The position numbers and the translations under genes were made by a program. A stretch of 6,248 nucleotides of DNA from Thermoproteota archaeon. GTDB taxonomy: Archaea > Thermoproteota > EX4484-205 > JAAOZP01. The DNA lies in the NCBI GenBank assembly GCA_025059435.1, contig JANXDK010000031.1, forward strand, positions 1 to 6,248, given 5' to 3'. Under the pieces are notes generated by a model. That model saw nothing but the letters and a program-made list of their open reading frames with translations. It was not told the DNA's origin and searched no databases. Positions 6,101 through 6,248 of the stretch are shown here, piece after piece (the first letter of the stretch is position 1; every line of letters starts with the position of its first letter).

Positions 6101-6248
6101 AAGGACGTTATGCTTGTTAACAGGCTTAGCGAGAATTCTGAGGAAGGTGTGGACTCGATAGGCTTTCTCACAAGCGGTAGAGTAGGGCTTGTAATAAATA
6201 CCCCGGACCTAGGTGACAAAGAGACTCTTAGAGACATGTATATTATAA
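3137..6248 (+). CDS. carB: Carbamoyl-phosphate synthase large subunit; last few dozen residues outside window
   Basis: 1037 codons are open in one frame and run off the window; the E. coli protein is 1073 residues. The enzyme makes carbamoyl phosphate from bicarbonate, two ATP and ammonia delivered by the CarA glutaminase, for arginine and pyrimidine synthesis in the cytoplasm. First half: GSGGIVIAQAAEFDYSG near the N-terminus, GFGGQTALN (89-97), ATP-grasp with R129, R169, H243, and metal-binding Q284, E298, N300. The oligomerisation region is about 400-555 and includes WFLY (458-461). Second half: ILGAGTNRIGSS (564-575), VGGQDP (643-648), R716 in the RPSYVLSGAAM stretch, and Q830, E842, N844. 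The MGS-like allosteric domain begins about 947. Key residues of both ATP sites are present. The glycine-rich loop of the first site reads GGHSSG rather than GG(S/T)GGG, and the second metal motif reads EANVR rather than EVNPR, features shared more with eukaryotic and crenarchaeal enzymes than with E. coli. The start is supported by the AGGTG at 3126-3130 and by the MPK start typical of the family. No carA lies upstream. Arginine is almost all AGG/AGA. Confidence 0.97.
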   Translation, partial: MPKFSDIRKVLVIGSGGIVIAQAAEFDYSGSQALKALKEDGIETVIVNPNIATIQTSRRMADKVYLEPLTVDSVSKIIEKERVDGILLGFGGQTALNLGLALHDAGILDKYGVKVLGCSIETIRTAEDRDLFRRAMWDIGLNVPPSDIARSPEDALKISERLGFPLLVRTSFTLGGHSSGIVKDKNELYNVVSRALKWSLNGEVLVERSYFGWKELEYEYMRDYYGNAVAVATMEGFDPLGVHTGEKIVVVPTQTLTNKEYHMIREAGLRIIEKLGIVGECNIQFGLNPDDGELIVIEVNPRLSRSSALASKATGYPLAYMAAKLAIGYRIDEIINKVTGITKASFEPALDYVVVKYPRWDFRKFPGDVDRTIGTMMKSVGEVMAIGRTFEEALQKAVRMLQIGKIGVVGNDGEEDGVPSELSEFLKPTDERLFNVVRALKAGVGVDEINRITGIDKWFLYRILNIIRVDSELKHLRDKDEKKIVEKIREAKRLGFSDVQIARRLGWSEDEVRSFRIRHGIKPVFKLIDTMAAEWESVTNYLYATYGDEISDVSEKPGRRKVIILGAGTNRIGSSVEFDYCTMHTVWSMKEEGFDEVIVVNNNPETVSTDYDMSDKLYFEELSFERVMDIVETEKPEGVVVNVGGQDPINITPKLHKYGVKILGTPPLSIDHAEDRAKFSLLLDKLGIKQPPWARVISIEEAVSKAREIGYPVLVRPSYVLSGAAMNVATNEEELVEYIRKATRISPEHSVVISKFFEQAYEVEVDAVSDGEDVLIGGIMEHIEYAGTHSGDATIVTPPQRLPENVVNMVKDYTEKIAKELNIIGPFNIQYLVKDYEVYVIEANVRASRTMPFVSKVTGIPLIWLAGKIIAGRKIREFSNLLKRNEKTIGVKVPVFSFVRLKGADPVLGVEMRSTGEVACIGYDFINTFIRAWISSGLSLPSDDSVIFITVRDEDKLRAVRIAKNLMEIGFTIAATRGTRSFLMSHGLKDVMLVNRLSENSEEGVDSIGFLTSGRVGLVINTPDLGDKETLRDMYII

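Noticed and set aside
3698..6237. Several minus-strand open frames of 74-111 codons opposite carB
   Set aside because: They are antisense shadows of the carB frame, low-complexity Ser/Leu-rich, with no recognisable domain.
1..6248. CRISPR arrays, insertion sequences, tRNA or rRNA genes
   Set aside because: No regularly spaced direct repeats, terminal inverted repeats with a transposase, cloverleaf or rRNA sequence could be seen.

Overview
The window reads as chromosomal DNA of a hyperthermophilic crenarchaeon (Thermoprotei; genus not determined). The evidence is the AGG/AGA-dominated arginine codons and frequent ATA isoleucine codons, TATA/BRE-type promoter sequences with very short or absent 5' leaders, and an archaeal/eukaryotic-flavoured carbamoyl-phosphate synthase. 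Base composition is moderately AT-rich.

Left part (1-2711): two divergently transcribed glycoside hydrolase genes share a 128-bp intergenic region. The minus-strand gene (1443 down to the window edge, stop not reached) encodes a GH30-family enzyme. The plus-strand gene (1572-2711) encodes a complete GH10 endo-xylanase. Both proteins begin with a basic N-terminus, one hydrophobic segment and a short N/G/S/T-rich spacer, then the catalytic domain. They are therefore best read as cell-surface-tethered enzymes that act together on xylan-type hemicellulose outside the cell.

Middle (2712-3136): a 425-bp non-coding stretch. It holds a T-rich likely terminator for the GH10 gene, a perfect 8-bp inverted repeat, a good BRE/TATA promoter, a roughly 100-nt segment with two hairpins (one capped by a GNRA-type tetraloop, the other followed by five Ts like an intrinsic terminator), a second TATA-like element and a Shine-Dalgarno site directly before carB. 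This arrangement looks like a small RNA gene or a regulated leader of carB, and it is the least explained part of the window.

Right part (3137-6248): carB, the large subunit of carbamoyl-phosphate synthase, is open in one frame to the window edge (1037 codons, missing only the last few dozen). It supplies carbamoyl phosphate for arginine and pyrimidine synthesis. Its glutaminase partner carA is not upstream; it must lie downstream or elsewhere. Arginine codon use differs between the two hydrolase genes (7 of 21 CGN in each) and carB (about 6 of 65), so the hydrolase pair may be an acquired accessory module beside a housekeeping gene.
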